Counted from the stretch's first letter, positions 11,634-26,479 are shown. The stretch: DNA of 64,000 nucleotides from Hyperoplus lanceolatus (GCA_026929865.2 CM049403.1:6222001-6286000); one strand, 5' to 3'. Made by a program: numbers and translations. Notes: generated from the sequence alone by a model not told the origin.

Positions 11634-13240
11634 CACTCAACAAAAATATAAACGCAACACTTTTGTTTTTGCTCCCATTTTTCATGAGATGGACTTAAAG
11701 ATCAAAAACTAATTCCATTTTTCCATACCATTTCTCTCAAACATTGTTCACAAATCTGTCTAAATGTGTGATAGTGAGCACTTCTGCTTTGCTGAGATAA
11801 TCCATCCCACCTCACAGGTGTGCCACATCAAGATGCTGATCTGACATCATGATTAGTGCACAGGTGTGCCTTAGACTGTCCACAATAAAAGGCCACCCTG
11901 AAATGTGCAGTTTTGTCTCACAGCAAAATGCCACAGATGCCACAAGCATTGAGGGAGCGTGCAATTGGCATGCTGACAGCAGGAATGTCAACCAGATCTG
12001 TTGCTTGTGCATTGAATGTTCATTTCTCCACCATAAGCCGTCTCCAAAGGCGTTTCAGAGAATGTGGCAGTACATCCAACCAGCCTCACAACCGCAGACC
12101 ACGCGTAACCACACCAGCTCAGGACCTCCACATCCAGCAGGTTCACCTCCAAGATCGTCTGAGACCAGCCACTGAGACAGCTGCTGAAACAATTGGTTTG
12201 CATAACCAAACAATTTCTGCACAAACTGTCAGAAACCGTCTCAGGGAAGCTCAACTGCATGCTTGTCGTCCTCATCGGGGTCTTGACCTGACTCCAGCTC
12301 GTCGCCGTTACAGACTTGAGTGGGCAAATGCTCACATTCGATGGCGTCTGGCACGTTGGAGAGGTGTTCTCTTCACGGATGAATCTCGGTTTACATTGTT
12401 CAGGGCAGATGGCAGACAACGTGTGTGGCGTCGTGTGGGTGAGCGCTTTGCTGATGTCAATGTTTAGGATCGAGTGGCCCATGGTGGTGGTGGGGTTATG
12501 GTATGGGCAGGCATCTGTTATGGACGAAGAACACAGATGCATTTTATTGAGATACCGTGATGAGATCCTGAGGCCTATTGTTGTGCCATAAATCCATGAA
12601 CATCACCTCACGTTTCAGCAAGATAATGCACGGCCCCATGTTGCAAGGATCTGTACACAATTCTTGGAAGCTGAAAATGTCCCAGTTCTTGCATGGCCAG
12701 CATACTCACCGGACATGTCACCCATTGAGCATGTTTGGGATGTGCTTGACCGGCGCATACGACAGCGTGCACCACTTCCCACTAATATCCAGCAACTTCG
12801 CACAGCCATTGAAGAGGAGTGGACCAACATTCCACAGTCAACAATTGACAATCTGATGAACTCTATGCAAAGAAGATGTGTTGCACTGCATGAGGCAAAT
12901 GGTGGTCACACCAGATACTGACTGGTTCTGAGTCCCCAGACCCCCAATAAAGCAAAGAAATGCACATTTCAGAGTGGCCTTTAATTGTGGACAGTCTAAG
13001 GCACACCTGTGCACTAATCATGATGTCAGATCAGCATCTTGATGTGGCACACCTGTGAGGTGGGATGGATTATCTCAGCAAAGCAGAAGTGCTCACGATC
13101 ACACATTTAGACAGATTTGTGAACAATGTTTGAGAGAAATGGTAATATTGTGTATCTGGAATGAATTTTAGATCTTTAAGTCCATCTCATGAAAAATGGG
13201 AGCAAAAACAAAAGTGTTGCGTTTATATTTTTGTTGAGAG
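11634..13240 (+). mobile_element. Tc1/mariner-like transposon, copy B
   Basis: The same family as copy A, 1607 bp, flanked by TA (11632-11633 and 13241-13242), with about 280-bp inverted repeats. It is in opposite orientation to copy A and 2.2 kb away within the same intron. The last bases read GAGAG instead of GAGTG. Confidence 0.93.
11913..12921 (+). pseudogene. Tc1-like transposase, broken (copy B)
   Basis: Collinear with the copy A transposase. It is broken by a TAG at about 12465-12467 (codon 185; copy A has Val there), by a 20-nt deletion near 12551 that shifts the frame, and by the same TAA at 12589-12591 found in copy A. The 3' part from 12592 to 12921 stays open in the shifted frame and keeps QQDNARPH and SPDMSPIEHVWD. 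It cannot make an active enzyme. Confidence 0.92.
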
Positions 13241-13241
13241 T

Positions 13242-14992
13242 ATAATGAAATAGAATGTTAAAAAAAGGCCCAACGTTGACTTATTTTAAGATGTTTTTTA
13301 AAGGTCCAACCACATTAATAGACACTTAAAAAACAAATGTAAGATGACGCAGAGATAAAAAAAAAAACGCCTTTAACTTTTATCTCTCTGCAGAGAAACT
13401 GCAGGGTGATGTAGTTTCAAAGAATAGGGAAAGGCCACTCTAATCTGTCTGCAGTGATCCGGGCACAACACACACTTCAATAAGGCTGAATTACCTTTAG
13501 GAAAAGGCAAACAAGGAGAGGATGCTGCTGACGGGATGTTAATGCAGTAATTGGTCTTTACATCTTTACCGTGGAACATTTACTGGAGCTTTAATGTCTG
13601 GAACCCCATTAAAGCAAAACTAAATTGCAGTTAAGATAAATGACCAATGTGCTTAAGGGTAAGTGGCCAGACGTTTTCAAGTCCCAGTTTCTCTTGAAGC
13701 CGGCTCGCTTACAGTACAGTACATTGGTCAGTCTAATATGTTCCTGACCACATGATAACAGATGGGACACTTCCTACTTGCCCATTCAATTTCAATCTAA
13801 AACATGAAAGCTTTTGCCTTTGGTCTGTTGTTATGGCAACCATGAACTTTTAACTGACAGATCCAGTGCGATACGTTCTGAAAACTGCCGTCAACAGCAG
13901 TTTCCCTGCTTCCCTTTCAGTCGGTTACACATTGAATCTGAGACACCATGATGCCATTGGGGATTCCTTTCTTCAGCTCAGTATATTCTCGACATGTTCC
14001 TGCTGTGAATGGAAATGCATGGGCAAAAAAAATGCTGACACGTACCAATTAAATCACTGCATACATGTACATCATTTATGCATGATTACACACCACACAG
14101 GGAAACGTTATTTGGGAAAATGCATCTTCTGAACACTTTTACAAACCTGCCATTTGGTCTGGCGGCATATTTGACAGGTAGAAAATGAAAAAGGAGAAAT
14201 AGTCTATTTTGATGCTTAAGGACACCTTGATACAATGTTCCCAAACTATCAGTGTCTACTATGTCAGACGACTGTTTTCCTAAAATCACACTAAGATCAC
14301 TCGACCAGAGCAGAAAGTAGGTGGACAGCTGTTTCAGCAGAACGTAGACATGGGGGAGTGTTTCCAGCAAAGAAATAGACCAGAAACCCAAACAGCTGTC
14401 CAAAGTTAAGATAAAGGACGTCCCAGAAGACTATCATTATTTAAGATGGTGGAGCAGCTAGAACACAGAGGAAAGATGAAATTAATGGGCAACATGAACT
14501 GTTTGTCAGCCTCCTAACTTCCTCTCAGACATGTGCTACTAATGACAACTAATGAGGACTTTTGCTGTACACTAAGATTTGTTACACATCTTATTTCACT
14601 GTTGTTGATAGAGTATAAGGTTTACTATGTTAGCGTGCTGTTAAACAAACAAAAGGATAGAAACAGACAATGGTTTTGTTCATCACCCAAGGCATATCTT
14701 TACACATGAATACAATGTTTTAATTGTTTGTTTTGTGTGTTAACTACACTACACTGCCAAAATGGACAGGTCCCTGTTGAGAGATAGATCATTCGTATGA
14801 AGAGACTTACATTCAATATGTCCAGAAACAGTCTGTCAAAACAGAGGGGAAGTGGTTCAGCTAAATTTGCTATGTTTCTTCTAGGATAACTTTTACATGG
14901 GAAAAAAAGCAGGAAAAACGTGAGTACGTTTCCATAGCAGTTTCACATTTGACTAATCACTATAAATCTGTTAAATATCTCAAGCAAATCTG
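13242..14992. other. rab6b intron 5, nothing recognised
   Basis: Intronic sequence with no exon, element ends or structured repeat that I can support. Confidence 0.5.
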
Positions 14993-15138
<146 letters not shown>

Positions 15139-15932
15139 TAATAAATGGACCATTAATTAATTCTGGCACAAGGACATGGGCCATTGTATGGTTTAATTCT
15201 CTTTATATTTTCTGTTATTCTTCCGAAACTCCATACAGCTCTGCTTTTTGTCATTTACATTTTACTGTTACTCTTAGCATTCCCTCTTCCAATCAATTTC
15301 ACTTTCCTTCTCATCAGCTTTATGAAACATCTTGTTTCATTAGCATTTTTCGGACCTTTACCTCACAGCTAATATTCAGATCAGTTCTATACATAACACA
15401 TATATGTAAATTTGAAAAAAATTCCCTTGTGCACACCTTTAATCTCATTCAAAGTGTCAGCAGGGGCTAAATCCTCTGTGCAAGCAATCATTTTCTCGTT
15501 TCAAAGCAATGCGAGCAGCTGAGTTGCCTAATGTTCCACCGTAATTACTATAACAACCCCAAACATAACCGGTTATGCTAATGGTTGTATATTCATTTAG
15601 AAATCTGATATTTCTCTTCATTCTACTTACATCTTCATATTAAACGTTGATGTGGTATTTAGATTAAATTCATATGGTAAATCATTAGTTAAATTGATCT
15701 TAAGATAATCAGACCTGTCTCATTCATATACAGATTTATTCAGCCAGAAGCTGTGCCATCTAATCCAATCATCTCCTCTGCAGTGGAGCCAGTCAGGTGT
15801 TTGTATCATGTTTTGTTCTGGAGGTTTTGTATTAAACTGGATGCTACTAGACTGAGAGCATCTTGTACATCACGGTTGCTATGGCTTCAAGACATAAAAG
15901 GAGCTGCTGACATATGAGTAGCTGTGTAGTTA

Positions 15933-16070
<138 letters not shown>

Positions 16071-17488
16071 TTAAAGTGGCTGTGTGTAAGACTGCAGAGA
16101 CACCTCTCCAGCTGTTACCAACACATTCACATTTACATTGAATTAAGAAAATAAAGTCAAATATGCTGATATATGAAATTAATCAAACAATTTGCCACAC
16201 ATGTTCTGATAACACATCAGAGTACAATCCCATACAAACACATTGCCACATCCAATGAGATTTCAGGTTCATATTGTATGCTTGGACTGGGAATTTGATA
16301 AAGTCAGACACCACATTATTCTCAGGGTGCTTTTGTGGAATGGTAATCGGTACTTTTCAAAAGAAATCGGGAATGAAATTAATTTCCGGAGGGCAGCCAT
16401 GTTACGATACGTGTCTTTTAAAAGGTAAGCCACTGAAAGGTTTGAGATAGAATTTCACTTTCTGTCATGGAAAATGAATAATAATAACCATGTCACCATA
16501 AATGACATGCTTTTACAGGGTTGAAGTTCTATGGTAGGGCCACCTGCTACTACTGTTGAATAGCGCTGTTTCACTGCACTTCTGCTACTGTCAAGCATAA
16601 TAGATAGGAGATATTAAAGATACAAAGTTAATTCTGTTATGGATGGGCATGTCAGATAACCGCCATAGTCTATCCTTTGATTAGTGGGAGAAAGGGGACT
16701 TCAGAATAAATAGGTAACACATTTTAGATATTTATTTATTTTCGTCATGGTAACAGGTTCATAAAGCCCAACTGAAATCACATTTAGCCATCATAGTATG
16801 CAGTCAAATGCTAATAGCTTATGAAAAATAAAACATTTTTGGGGGGAAATATCAGAAATGATTATTTTTGTCTCATCTAGCTTGATTTAACTAACTAAGG
16901 CATACATGTCATGCGCAGACAGTGTGTCATTTGCATTGGTATTGAAGAGAAAGGCAGCGGCAACTAATGGACCAAAGTGACATTTGCAGGTACGCTTACA
17001 GTTGGTGCTGTGTGTGATATGCTGCAGGTGAACCACTAATTAGCTATCTAGTTTGCAAACCAGAAGTGCACTTTCCCCCTCTGAGTGTTTGTTTGGTGGC
17101 TTGTTCAGCGAGCTAATGTGCAGGATGTGGGTTCATGGCACGATAAGGAGACTTAAGCTAATGTGAGTTGTTGTTCAAAATCAGTGAGTCTTGTGTTTGT
17201 GTGGCCGGCTGCTGTGAATCTGGATCAGTGTGACTGTCTGCGCTGCATGACGGTGTTGCCTTGTGCAAAAATTGGTTGGTTGTACGGAATCAAGTTGTCA
17301 TTGTAGACAGAGAACAAATGGTATTCTGACATATTACTGCAAAGATAGACGGGTGCCATCATGAAATAAAAAAATTAAATAATTCAGATTTTTCTCCAAG
17401 AAGAACCCAGGTCAAGTGATTTACATAGCAGCTATCTGTGCAATAGCAGAGAAAGAAAACGTAAATGACAATTCAGTTAGACAATTCA

Positions 17489-17686
<198 letters not shown>

Positions 17687-17729
17687 TTATTCAGATAATC
17701 ACAGAGCCTTAAAAAACAGTAGGCTCCCT

Positions 17730-17765
<36 letters not shown>
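17730..17765. repeat. (CA)n microsatellite
   Basis: About 18 CA units, lying 80-115 nt upstream of the exon 4 acceptor in transcript sense, where they read as UG. Confidence 0.95.
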
Positions 17766-17772
<7 letters not shown>

Positions 17773-18071
17773 AGCACAATATTCACATGTGTGTTATTTA
17801 CACGCAGGGATTTCATGATTAGACTTCCAAGGTTGTACTACCATATGAAATATTCCCAAAGATAAACAGACATGCAGACAGTTTTGATGGCTTTCATCTA
17901 CAGTTTATATCAGAGGCTAGAAGGATGACATGCTGTTCATTAGTAACTGAGGCTTAACCTTTCAGTGCATGCACTATTCCAGTGATGAACAGTTCCACAG
18001 AATGTGTATCTCTGTGACACGTTACAAACATCTTTACCATGCCATTCTACTGCTGTAACTGGGGTTCTTAC

Positions 18072-18125
18072 CGTTCGATCTTCCAAGTACATGGTTTTCG
18101 ACAGGAAGTCAATTCCAATTGTGGC
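18072..18125 (-). CDS. rab6b: rab6b exon 3, residues 44-61
   Basis: The 54-nt, phase-0 exon encodes ATIGIDFLSKTMYLEDRT. This is the switch I/effector region with Thr45, which contacts Mg2+ and the gamma-phosphate, and the interswitch strand. The acceptor is AAACTAG|GCC and the donor ACG|GTAAGA. Confidence 0.97.
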
Positions 18126-20835
18126 CTAGTTTAGAGAAAGAAGACATCCATGGATCAACATCACTGTAAATACACTTTGTGAAAACAAAGAACAGAGTGA
18201 ACTTAATAATGCATGTTAAAAAGGTAAAAAAGAGGGCAGACTGCTGTAAGATACGCAGTTCATTACAATCCTGATCACATAACATCACCCCTTGTAGGTG
18301 TGGAATGAACATCCATACAATATAATGTCATTCAGTGCAACAGCATTGTCAAAAGGGGCATCTTTGTGAACCTTAGATGATTTAATCTATTGTTCTATTG
18401 TAATCTATTGTTGATTCAGCTCTGTGTCTATTGGAAGTTTCTTAATTTTATTGATGCACTCCATTTTTAAATTGAGCAGGTATGTCTGCTGGTATTGTGT
18501 AAATATTCAGAATATGCTACCTATATATAATCAAAACTAAATATAATATGGAGATAGGGTTTTGTATGGTGTAATGCGCAAATGGCCAACTTAAAATCAT
18601 CGCTCTCATCATCCCTCATGATCCATTAACAATAGCAATCTAATCATTCCCTAATTGTGTCAGGAGGCAGATGGCACTGTGTTCCCTCTTCAATGGATGT
18701 TTACTTTCAGACAGACAAGCCCACGGTTTTCTGCTCTGCTGCCTGCATGGATATCATCCGGTGCTCTGGCTTGGACAAATCCAAACCTACATATCAATGT
18801 TCAACATGCTTTGTATTTTTTACTCAATCAATTTAAGCTAAAACCGCTCAGCTTTGGACATGTCAACAAAACACTTGCAGATCTCACAATCTTTGTCATC
18901 ATAATAATAAATAATAATAATAATCTTAGTGTTTTGTGTGGTCAGGGTCCATGTGTTAGAAATCTCCTTGATATTCCTAAGAAGGTAAGATGCCTAGTGA
19001 GAAACAGAAGGATTTGAAATGAAAGCCTTTTGCTGTCTGTGACGTGGGGCATCCAGGTGTTTGGTGTGTCAGTGTATGTGTGAGGGGACGAGGGGGTTTA
19101 ATGGCTCCATGGTAGATACTGCTGTAGTATTGACACAGAATTACACAGCAGTCCCCAGCTGCATTTTTTAAAGCCTGTTTGACCTCAGCCTGCAAGCTCT
19201 GGCACTGAGCAGCTGGGGCACGTAGCGGCCATGGCTGAAAGGTCAGATACGCTGACAGGGAATTACCTGTCTGCTGAGGTGGCAGTATCCTACTTTATTT
19301 CCATACATTATTTTTTTTACTATAACACATTCTGACTCATACCCATCTGTGATGAAGCAGGATGGTATATGTGCTGTATTTGTGTGTGTGTTAGAAAGCC
19401 TAGCCGGGTGTCCATAGACCACTATGACAGAACTGGGCATCAGCAACTTGATCACGCACTCGTCTCCTTGGCGATGCCAGCTACAACAGTAGACCAACTC
19501 ACAGTCTGGCATGAAGACAGGATGTCATTCATACTCTTCCTTTACATTCAGTCAGATTAAGCCCTGCTAGGCTGGACATAAACAGTCTTAAAGAATGCAA
19601 ATTCAATGTGTTTTTAAAATGTAAAAGTATCTGGTACGACATTATAGTTAGTTAAATACTAATATTTTTTTATGGGCTGCATCAGCCACAAAACAGGGGC
19701 TTTGGGCTGTTCTGGCCCCAGTTGTAAATATAGAATCCCACACAGACAGCTAGACACAGAGAGATTAGGTCACCAAAAATGATTAACAAGCGTACAATAG
19801 ATAAAGGCCATGGATCTCTCGCCCATTCTGCCAGCGACGAGGGGGAAAAATTCTTCAACAGATCTCAGGGATTTGCATTTGAATTTGCATTTCTGACTTT
19901 TTAACTTGAATATGGAATAAAGATATTTTTTCAAAATATATGAAATCAAAATTAAATGAATTTATTTTGATGAGAATTGTTGATGTGTGAGGACATCCGG
20001 ACAGGAGACATCATTTTCTACCTTCCTGAACATTTACTGCTGTGGAGTTTTAAAGTACGAGCTGAACTGATGTTGTCAGGAAACAATGTAGAATTGAATT
20101 AGTACAAGCAGCACCACAGAGATTGAGTCTGGGTGAATGAGCTGTATCTAACTGAAGCAACCAGGTCAACTGACCAAAGTATTTTTCTTACCTCTTATAT
20201 TCTTATTCTCTATTAAAATTTGTTTCCAGCAGCAAATAACATATCTCTATAGGTAAATGTAAATGGTTTTCTCACACTTAACAACACAAATATGCTTATA
20301 TAAGTACAAGGCATGACAGAATATGAGATAGGACAATAGCTAAAATAATTATTCTATAATGGATTAGTTTATATAATAAACAACCATTTTGATAATCAAT
20401 TAATTGTTTTAGTCCTTTTTCAAGCGCAAATGTTACATGTTTGCTGGTACAAGCTTGTCAAAAGGTACATATTTTATATTTTTAATTGTCATACAGTATA
20501 TCATTGTTATATTGAAGGCTTTGCGTTTGCAGTCAGGGAAAACATCATTTGAAAATGTCCAGATAATCTAAATACCCATTGGTTTCAGCAGTAGTTCCAA
20601 CAATCAGGAACCATTTTAGAAACTTATTGTGATACACCAGGGTGACAGGTCACATCTTATTGAAATATATAATGCGTGCAAAAATATTTCTGTGGTTGAG
20701 TGATAAGAATGGAATAAATGTGAGCGAGGACATAGAAAGGTTAAGGTTAGTCCACTCAGTCAAGCCACTGTGACAGTCATGGCAGGGTTGTTGTTACAGG
20801 TGATTTGTATGCACTCCAACACAATCAATAAGCTG

Positions 20836-20886
<51 letters not shown>

Positions 20887-23860
20887 TGTTTTACCACTGT
20901 TTTGACTGTTGGTGACAGCTTTTTGGAGACAGCAGTAGTTGGGTTAAAAAACAATACTATACTGTGAGATCTGGCTTCACAGTTTACTACAACTCAGGAT
21001 TGGGCTGTGAGGAGGTAATGGAGACCTGCAGTTTAATCCAAATGAAATCATACTTGTTGTATTTGCATATGAAACATTTTCTATTTATGACTTAAGCGAC
21101 ATGCAACATTTGGCTTTAATGACTGCATGTAGCTTAATAATAAATACAGAGCTGTAATGACTTTTTCCATTTTTTTAAAAAGTAAGTAAAGATTATACAT
21201 ACTTCTTCATACCAGGACTTCCAAGGTCCTCCATCTGGCAGGGAGGCTTTTAAACCAACAGACCTTGAGTAACAGTAGGCATACTGGCATTTGCTCGCAG
21301 CACCGTATTTGAAGCTTTGTGAACACACACAATCTAATTTAATTTGAAGTTAAGCGTCCACACGAGAAGGAGCAGATCAGTCTGTGATCGTGCCCTCTCC
21401 ATCAGACAGCAGGCTGTGGTTTATAATATATGTAGAACAAAGCAATTGCAGCTTGCTACATTTGTAAACACAAAAAATGAATAGTCCCAGAGCAGATTCA
21501 TAATTAGTCTATTTAACTCCCTAATTCATGTCACAATTCATTATGGGCAGAGATGTATTTAAGATTAAACCAATCTGCAGACTCAGAACGGGTTATTGTA
21601 GCAGCGGAGGAAGGAAAGCTTCACTCTGGCTTTGGTAAAATACAGATACAAGACCTAGAGCCTTCATTTCATTATGTGGTATTATGTGTATGTAAATCTC
21701 TAGAGCTGAGTGTATCTTGTCACTGTGGTATTAATAGCTGTGATTAGTGTATGATACTTAAAAGAGTATGTCGGGAAATTCAATTAAAAGATTTCAATAA
21801 ACTTTCAGATGAGACAGAGAACAGGGGCGAACTCACACATTTGATAGGCTGGCGACAAACAGCTCAATTTTTGCAAGAAAAAAAAACTTTTCAGCTAATA
21901 AATGAATATTTAGATTTCTACACAAATTGATTTAAAATGTACGCAAAGGGTGATGCATAGAGAAAGCAGTGCCTATTGATTAGATTATGGAGAAATCATT
22001 TGCAAACTAAACCATTTTCATATGAAGTTTAATGAAAATGTCCATGAGTTAAACAGAACAACTGCACTGTCTTATCCTCTGCTTGACATGTGATCAACAG
22101 TATGTTTGAAATGTGCAGTCAATCCGTTTGAGCAGTTGCTTCAATAAAGAGCTGAGTATTATGGCAGAGCAGACGGATGCAGTCACAGCCCGGAGGCCTG
22201 GCCTGACTGACAGCTCCACCACAGCTCACAGAAGCCCTTTAGCATGTGCTGCCAGGCAGAGAGAGGGCCTGCCTCTGTCTCTCTATGGCTGGCTGGATGC
22301 TTGATGGGAGTCTGCTGCTTTAGAGGCAGCAAATCTGGCCTAAGTCGTCCTCCTGCTGACTAAAGCCACTACCACGCTCGGTTTCATCTTTCTGATGGCC
22401 CCCTCGCTCTCTAAATATACTGCTGCCTTTCCTCTGCAAATAACTCAACTGGAAATGCTCAAATTTAAAAGCTTCAAGCACATAGAAAAAAAAGAAGAAG
22501 CGGTGATTCAGTATGTTAGCCAGGATTTCATGAACCTTCTCATCAGGACAGATGTCTCCTGCAGGCTCACGTTCATCGCATCATTCCAACCACACCGGGC
22601 GAACGGAGCCTCCCCTCTGAGCAGCAGTACAAACACTCAAACTGAGCTAATGCATGCAGCATTTTAATGAATACTCAAAAGGTCTCGGGAGATGAACTAG
22701 AAAAAAAATGCAAAATCATTTACATCCCTACCTGTCACTGAGCCAGGGAGGACAAAGAAGAGGCATCAAGACACGGGGAAGGGGGTCGGCACGGCGTGCA
22801 AACGCACATACACACACACCAAAGACAACACACATACTGTAGATTTAGGAGAGACTGAGCTTCAGCTTTGATCTATGGCCACAAAGTACAGGTTATGGCA
22901 CCCATAAAAAATCATTAATCCACAATCTAGGAAAAAAAAAGGAAGCGAATGTTAGAGAGGGAGGCAGAGGCTGTTTGGTGGAGCTAAGGGTAAGTGGTTT
23001 ATTCAGATGGATTTGTTTTACACGCAGAGAAAACTGATTTTCAATTCCTCCATGGCTCTTATCATTTGGTGCACAGGCCATTACAGTAGCATGGGGCATA
23101 TACTGGCAGTACACAGCATATGGGGACATTATTAAATAAGCAGATGCTATCTGCTCTGCATTTGTCCAGCGTGCTGCCTGGCCACTTACACTGGTGGGGG
23201 CATGGCCGAAAAAAAGCCTGTCCCTTCAGGCCTTATGGCAACGTGGACGGAGCATTATAGAAAAGCCCACCACTCAGAATGACTGCATCTAGGGCTGACT
23301 TTGACGGCTGCTGGATTACAAAGCCGTGATTTATCCAGCTGCATTCAGGTTGGGAGATACAGCGGTGGCCTTGGAGCGAGACGGACTGCTGGCAACAACA
23401 GACGCCCACATTCACTCCAGGTAATAATACTGAGGGGTGTGCTGCTCTGTGAAAATGATGCAGGAAATGGCATAACGGCCATTTCGACGGTTTTAATACC
23501 ATTACATTCATGTTATTTTTTTCAACTCTTCCACTGTGCCACATTAATTTAATAACGACTCCCTTATTTTCTAACTTCACTGTGTTAAAGCGGCAACGAG
23601 TAACATTTAAATATCTTTTAAACAGCCTCATGTTTCCTCTCATAATCATAAATTACCTTTAACAGCAAACGAGACCATCAGTGCAAAGAAAGACTTTTTT
23701 AAATAGTTTTTATTACTGCATTTGGTCTGGTCGCACACCCAGTCCGATTTTCGGTTCGCTCGTGCATGCTCTATGGTCACATATCCGTATTGGTCGCAGA
23801 TTTCAGAGTGGCGCAGGAACGCGATTTGAGAAGCCTATCACTCCAGGTGAGGGAAGGGGA
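18126..23860. other. rab6b intron 2, mostly unique sequence
   Basis: Apart from a (CA)n at 20841-20883 and a short AAT run near 18900, I see no gene or transposon ends in this stretch. ORFs here are short and show no family resemblance. Confidence 0.5.
20841..20883. repeat. (CA)n microsatellite
   Basis: About 21 CA units in rab6b intron 2. Confidence 0.96.
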
Positions 23861-23862
23861 TA

Positions 23863-24381
23863 GGGAGACCAGATCCCAATTCACCAGATGTGGGACAAAG
23901 ACTACGTTTGTGTGGGACAATGCGGGACAAAGTGCCGTTTTTTTAGCAAAATAAACTCGTGTCACCACCGGTAATGCCAGAGACACGGCTTTCTATATTA
24001 AAAAAACACTATCTTTAGATCAGCGCGCAGCAGTTAAGTTAGCTACTGTTAAACAAATAGAGCATTAAGGCTGCGGCTTCACATTAAAAGCATTTCACTG
24101 GCTTCATATTAGCATTTCACTTGACAAACGTGAGTTGGCTTTTATTTTGAAGTAACAGGAAGGTAAACGCTGAAGCACTGCAGGCAGCACCGTCACAGAG
24201 CCCAGCAGCCCGATACACACAAACAGACAAACAGAGACTGCTGTCTCCTCACAGCTATCGGATAAATGCCAGATTATAAAACACGCATTTAAAAAGGGGG
24301 GCTCACTTTCAATAACAATGCGGGACAACGTCTCAATTTGCGGGACGTGTGAAAAGTAATGGAAATGCGATCTGGTCACCC
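23863..24381. mobile_element. TA-flanked MITE
   Basis: The termini GGGAGACCAGATC and GATCTGGTCACCC form an imperfect inverted repeat, flanked by TA at 23861-23862 and 24382-24383. The interior repeats a GGGACAA motif near both ends. No transposase is present. Confidence 0.55.
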
Positions 24382-26033
24382 TAGAACGGGAGCGGGAGCC
24401 TTGTTTGAGACAGTTGTTTGTCGTCATAATGACTGATAACGGGGCTGAACCATCAAAGAAAAAAAAAGAAAATGCAATGAAGAAAAGCTAAAAGGGAGAG
24501 TGATAGGCGGGCGGGAGGGCGTTGCCAAGCAACGTATACACAATTTCACGGAGTGAACTAGACTGCAGTGTTTACTCCTAAATGAATGAGCGGTAGCCTA
24601 CTAAAACAAAGTTTACTTTGCCTCACCAGCATCATCAGATGACCATTATTCATCTGAAATAGTCATTATTTACAACAACATTAACACATTACCTCATCGT
24701 GATCCATAACTAACTGCCGTCTCTCATTCATTCGCTTTGTGTGGGGACACATACTCTCCGTTCAGCTCCGTGAGAGGTGACAATGGATCAACTCATTGCA
24801 GGTGTAGTTGATGCTGTGTCACTAACCACTCTCACCAAGCCGAAAAGAGTCTGGTGCCCTCACACTTCCAACACACGGACACGCACTATATTGCTTCCTG
24901 ATTATTTGAATCTCACACTCCCTGCACAAGCTAGCAAACAGCTTCACGACAGCTGGCGTCGTAAAAATACTACCGCTTTTGTTCAAAGGTGTCGCCAACG
25001 TGCCGACTTACTCGTAGTAGCTTTAAGGGACAATATCAAAGCAAACTCTAAGAATGATCACTGATCCCATTCATTTCTTTCCCCATTGATATGGTAAGAC
25101 GATGTGTTAACAGCTGTTATAACTGCGTTAGTCAAATATGAACCGAAGAAACATCTATGCAGCGTGTGGGGATTCAGCGTCTTAACAACACAAAGACATG
25201 AGCCCCGACAGTCAGTGCGATAAGTTTGGCTCTTTCATGACTTACTGTGTTCCAGTGTAGAAATATAAGAGGATACAGCATCACAGAGCTAACACAGACA
25301 ATCTAAGCCAGACACAATGAGCCATCCAAATCTCATTACAGCACAGCACACTACTTGTGTGAACACTGAGGAAAAGAGACAGGGTTTTTTTCATTTTCTG
25401 TCGAGGGTAAGCGGGATGTAGTAAGGCCGGGGTAGGCAGATCTTTGTAGCAACACTGATAATATAAGTAAGTACAAGCCCACATTTTTCCACACAATGTG
25501 TATTTCACAAAATGTTGACGTATTCCTTTAATTAACCTTAATTATTGGTAATAGAGATACAGTTTTAATTATCAATGTTTATACTGATGAGGACAAGAGA
25601 GTCGAGTAAGAGGCGGTGAGGAAAAAGGTGGCTTAGATCAAATGCTGAGGCAACTTTAAAGACCGCTATACATGATTTAAAGGCAAGGCTGGATTAACAC
25701 TGAAGCCAATGGGGTACTTTTCACCACACGGGTCCTGTTCAACACACCAAAAACTGGAGCCTACAGTTTGTAAGCATGATAGCAATGATTGCAAATGTTG
25801 CAAGTTGAATGGTATACTGGTACTACCAACGAATAATGAATAATATTCAGTGACAAATGAAGTTGTAGTGTGCTTGAAGTTTAGCTAAAGAGAAGTTACC
25901 TCACAGTTATTCACACTTATAGTGAAATACTGATGGCATTTCAGTGTTTTTTAGTGTTTTGCTTATGGGTTTACACACACTGCACAGGCTAATAAGACTC
26001 TACACTCTCTCAATAAAGAGCCTAGGTAAGCTT

Positions 26034-26059
26034 ACACACACACACACACACACACACAC
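26034..26059. repeat. (CA)n microsatellite
   Basis: About 13 CA units in intron 2. A second interrupted CA tract is at 26343-26369, about 50 nt past the exon 2 donor in transcript sense. Confidence 0.93.
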
Positions 26060-26420
26060 GTAATTCCTTTTTTATTACCACATAAGTAGGTACTTTTTGA
26101 TAGAGAAGAAATAATACTGCAGGTTTAATAAAGGCGTGTCTGCAGAAGCTTGCAAAGACCTCTGTAAGATAAAAGCTGAGGCTGCATAAGAGATATTCTG
26201 TTTTTAGGATGAATGGCGAGATTAGGCTGCTTTGGAGAACAGGGTTAGAAATAGTAATCGTCTGAGGGCCCACAGTGCTCTTAAAGATCAAAGGGGTCTG
26301 TTTTGTACATCCATGCTGGCTAAAACGTCCTCGTTTCTCATAAACACACACACACGCACACACACACACTGATTCATTTGAGACAAAACATTCACTCTCG
26401 TTGCCTGCCGTAACACCTAC

Positions 26421-26479
26421 CTGATATGTGTTGTCAAAGCTGTCATACATGAACCGTGTGATCAGGGACGTCTTTCCAA
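26421..26479 (-). CDS. rab6b: rab6b exon 2, residues 24-43
   Basis: The 59-nt exon encodes (V)GKTSLITRFMYDSFDNTYQ. It completes the P-loop (GEQSVGKT, with Lys26 and Thr27 binding phosphate and Mg2+) and helix alpha-1. The acceptor is TCTCTTGCAG|TTGG and the donor CAG|GTAGGT. Val24 is split with exon 1. Confidence 0.97.

Noticed and set aside
24777..25064. 95-codon plus-strand ORF near a MITE
   Set aside because: No recognisable domain, splice context or codon signature. It may be old transposon remnant, but I cannot support it.
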